From Clostridiaceae bacterium (GTDB taxonomy: Bacteria; Bacillota_A; Clostridia; Acetivibrionales; Acetivibrionaceae): DNA of 5,688 nucleotides. Location of the stretch: positions 1 to 5,688 of the forward strand of contig JAAZCB010000484.1 in assembly GCA_012513545.1 (NCBI GenBank). Direction: 5' to 3'. Positions 4,194 through 5,688 of the stretch are shown piece by piece (position 1 is the stretch's first letter; the number at the start of each line of letters is the position of its first letter). The notes under the pieces are model-generated. The model was given only the letters and a program-made list of their open reading frames with translations. It made no database searches and was not told where the DNA came from. The position numbers and the translations under genes are program-made.

Positions 4194-5688
4194 CTATTCT
4201 GACTCTTTAGGCTGTCCGCCATCTACCATCCACAACTGTCCTACCTTTTCAATCAGTTCGTCAACCGTATTGTCCTTAAGGATGTCCAGATAAGTACCTC
4301 CCTGGTATTCATCCACATACGAACCAGGATAAACTGTATATGAGTTGCAGTCAGTTCCGTCATTTTGTTCCTTTTCAGTGTTATATACCGGACAAACAAT
4401 ATTTTTGTCATAAATTCTGTGGAGGCAATTGCTGCAGCACTGCAACGCTCCTGCGCTGTTTTCCAGCACACCCCACTTCTGGTGGTATCTCAAAAAATAA
4501 GTGTCTTTTCTTTCGGATATTTTTATTATTCCTGCTTTAACGAGGGACAAAAGAAATACCCTGTCGTTTTCAACACGAATTCTTATTTTATTGGAAAGCT
4601 CCTCGGAAGCCTCTTTCTCGTCACTTAATACGCCTTTACGGCAATCATAAATCTCAACTTTACAACCATTCTTTTTAGCTTGAGCTGCCAGCTTTTTTGC
4701 TGCTGCAAGTCGTAAATCCCACTCTGCACCAATATCCTTAGCCGAAAGATATTCGTCACCTATAATTGCCGCAGCTGCACCTCTGATGGTTTTAGCCTCC
4801 CAAATCATCCCGCTTTCCTGAATTGTAATCTGCAAAGGCATTTTGACTTCCCTCTTGGTACTTGTATCTTTAGGATCAAATATCAATCTTTTATGTTCCA
4901 AATATGTAACACCATGTTCACTTCCACTGCTCGTCTTGCCTTTACCCGATTCCCCATAAACTTTTATTGCCTTGTCAAGATAACTTAAAGCATTTACAGT
5001 ATGTGGATTTTCAACAATTGAACTCTTTCCGCCCAAAAGCTCCTGAACCCGCTCTTTCAAGAAATTGCCCATTTTGTAATCCAATACACAAACACCACCC
5101 CCATATAAGAGAGTATGTTTTATTTTACCCTTTTCCCCTGCGCTCTTGACTTTGTTGTTAAGAAGCGTTGAAATAGAATTTGCAAGTTGAGAGATGTTCT
5201 CTTCGTATAACTGGCTTAGGTTGAACATTTCTCCATTTTCAAGGTCAATATTTCCTCTTCTCATTCTTCTTTTCAACGAAGAATCGATGTCATATCTGTC
5301 TATTATAGTATTATACCTATCTCTTAAAAAATCTATGACGGGTTGTTTTGCATTTGCAATTCCGAGATCAATCCCCATACAAAGTTTTTGCTTGTATTCG
5401 GGAATTATTTTTCCATCTTCATTTTCTCTGAAGGACAAAGCAATAATTTCACTTGTAAATTCACCAAAATCAATACCCAGAATTGTCCTGTCTATGAGTT
5501 CCTCTTCCTTGTAAAGGTACTCACCAGAGTCGTTAAATATCAATCTTCTGAGCGCATCGGCCCCTTCCATTTCCACCTTGGCATCAAGAATATCAAGCTC
5601 GACTTCGAGGTCATATATCCCTCTGAATATTACCTTGTGACATCCAATAAACTGCTTTGAATACTCTTCCCTGTCATTCTTAAACTGC
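4194..5688 (-). CDS. ParM/StbA-type actin-like ATPase with unrecognised cysteine-containing C-terminal extension (5' end outside window)
   Basis: The frame stays open to the window edge, so the true start is outside; 497 residues are visible (numbered from the edge). GTG 5576 or ATG 5570 would be internal starts that cut the fold and are not favoured. The region about 15-245 looks like the later part of the ParM/StbA/Alp actin-like fold: GCHKVIFRGIYDLEVELDIL and EGADAL, then the phosphate-2 motif GIDFGEFTSE (71-80), the adenosine motif LLYGGG (193-198) and ENPHTVNALSYLD (226-238), the counterpart of the family's 'P-x-ANA-GF' segment. The phosphate-1 loop must lie in the missing N-terminus. 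ParM-like proteins form ATP-driven filaments, classically to segregate plasmids. A Gly/Ser/Lys-rich linker (about 246-259) leads to about 240 residues I do not recognise, with an Ala/Lys-rich helix (about 327-340), a possible winged-helix-like stretch (about 366-405) and Cys417, 418, 421, 432 and 447. No ParR-like partner is seen. Function is unknown; the fold call is by motif only. Confidence 0.7.
   Translation of the reverse strand, partial: QFKNDREEYSKQFIGCHKVIFRGIYDLEVELDILDAKVEMEGADALRRLIFNDSGEYLYKEEELIDRTILGIDFGEFTSEIIALSFRENEDGKIIPEYKQKLCMGIDLGIANAKQPVIDFLRDRYNTIIDRYDIDSSLKRRMRRGNIDLENGEMFNLSQLYEENISQLANSISTLLNNKVKSAGEKGKIKHTLLYGGGVCVLDYKMGNFLKERVQELLGGKSSIVENPHTVNALSYLDKAIKVYGESGKGKTSSGSEHGVTYLEHKRLIFDPKDTSTKREVKMPLQITIQESGMIWEAKTIRGAAAAIIGDEYLSAKDIGAEWDLRLAAAKKLAAQAKKNGCKVEIYDCRKGVLSDEKEASEELSNKIRIRVENDRVFLLSLVKAGIIKISERKDTYFLRYHQKWGVLENSAGALQCCSNCLHRIYDKNIVCPVYNTEKEQNDGTDCNSYTVYPGSYVDEYQGGTYLDILKDNTVDELIEKVGQLWMVDGGQPKESE

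Noticed and set aside
4253..4471. Second minus-strand frame within the end of the actin-like gene
   Set aside because: It lies fully inside the main frame, has no recognisable domain and no supporting ribosome binding site.
5568..5576. GTG 5576 or ATG 5570 as the start of the actin-like protein
   Set aside because: The frame continues open to the window edge and the upstream residues look like the preceding strands of the actin-like fold, so the start lies outside the window.
1..5688. tRNA, rRNA, CRISPR array or riboswitch
   Set aside because: No tRNA-like cloverleaf, direct-repeat/spacer series or known riboswitch core was seen; the gaps between genes are mostly under 100 bases.

Overview
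The window carries one strand of genes: every supported coding region reads on the minus strand. AT-rich DNA, strong purine-rich Shine-Dalgarno sites and the gene order ylxM-ffh-rpsP-khpA-rimM-trmD point to a low-GC Firmicute. The lack of a ylqD gene between khpA and rimM, and the protein sequences, fit Clostridia, possibly a Ruminiclostridium-like cellulolytic clostridium. That placement is an inference from style and synteny, not from a search.

In transcription order (high to low coordinates), the first gene enters from the right edge (5688 to 4194) without its start. It is the C-terminal half of a ParM/StbA-type actin-like ATPase fused to about 250 further residues that I do not recognise and that contain a cysteine cluster. 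It ends in a hairpin terminator at 4138-4173. A clean sigma-A-type promoter follows (TTGACT, 17 bp, TAAAAT), and a perfect 9-bp inverted repeat sits on the predicted transcription start and touches the ylxM ribosome binding site.

The next six genes are a compact translation and secretion operon. ylxM (helix-turn-helix partner of SRP) and ffh (SRP GTPase) serve co-translational membrane targeting. rpsP (ribosomal protein S16), khpA (KH-domain RNA-binding protein), rimM (30S maturation) and trmD (tRNA m1G37 methyltransferase) serve ribosome assembly and tRNA modification. Spacings are short and rimM/trmD overlap. The one larger gap, khpA to rimM, holds a 16-pair hairpin followed by a U-run, probably a partial terminator or processing site that lowers rimM-trmD expression relative to the genes upstream.

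Below trmD the usual next gene, rplS (ribosomal protein L19), is not present within the 432 bases available. Instead there is a 98-codon ORF that looks like the C-terminal third of a class I SAM-dependent methyltransferase without its SAM-binding part, then 72 bases with unusual G/C tracts. This looks like a rearranged or decayed junction at the operon's end.

The most unusual content is the chromosomal actin-like protein with its novel C-terminal extension. The rest is mostly conserved housekeeping, with interesting regulatory structure.
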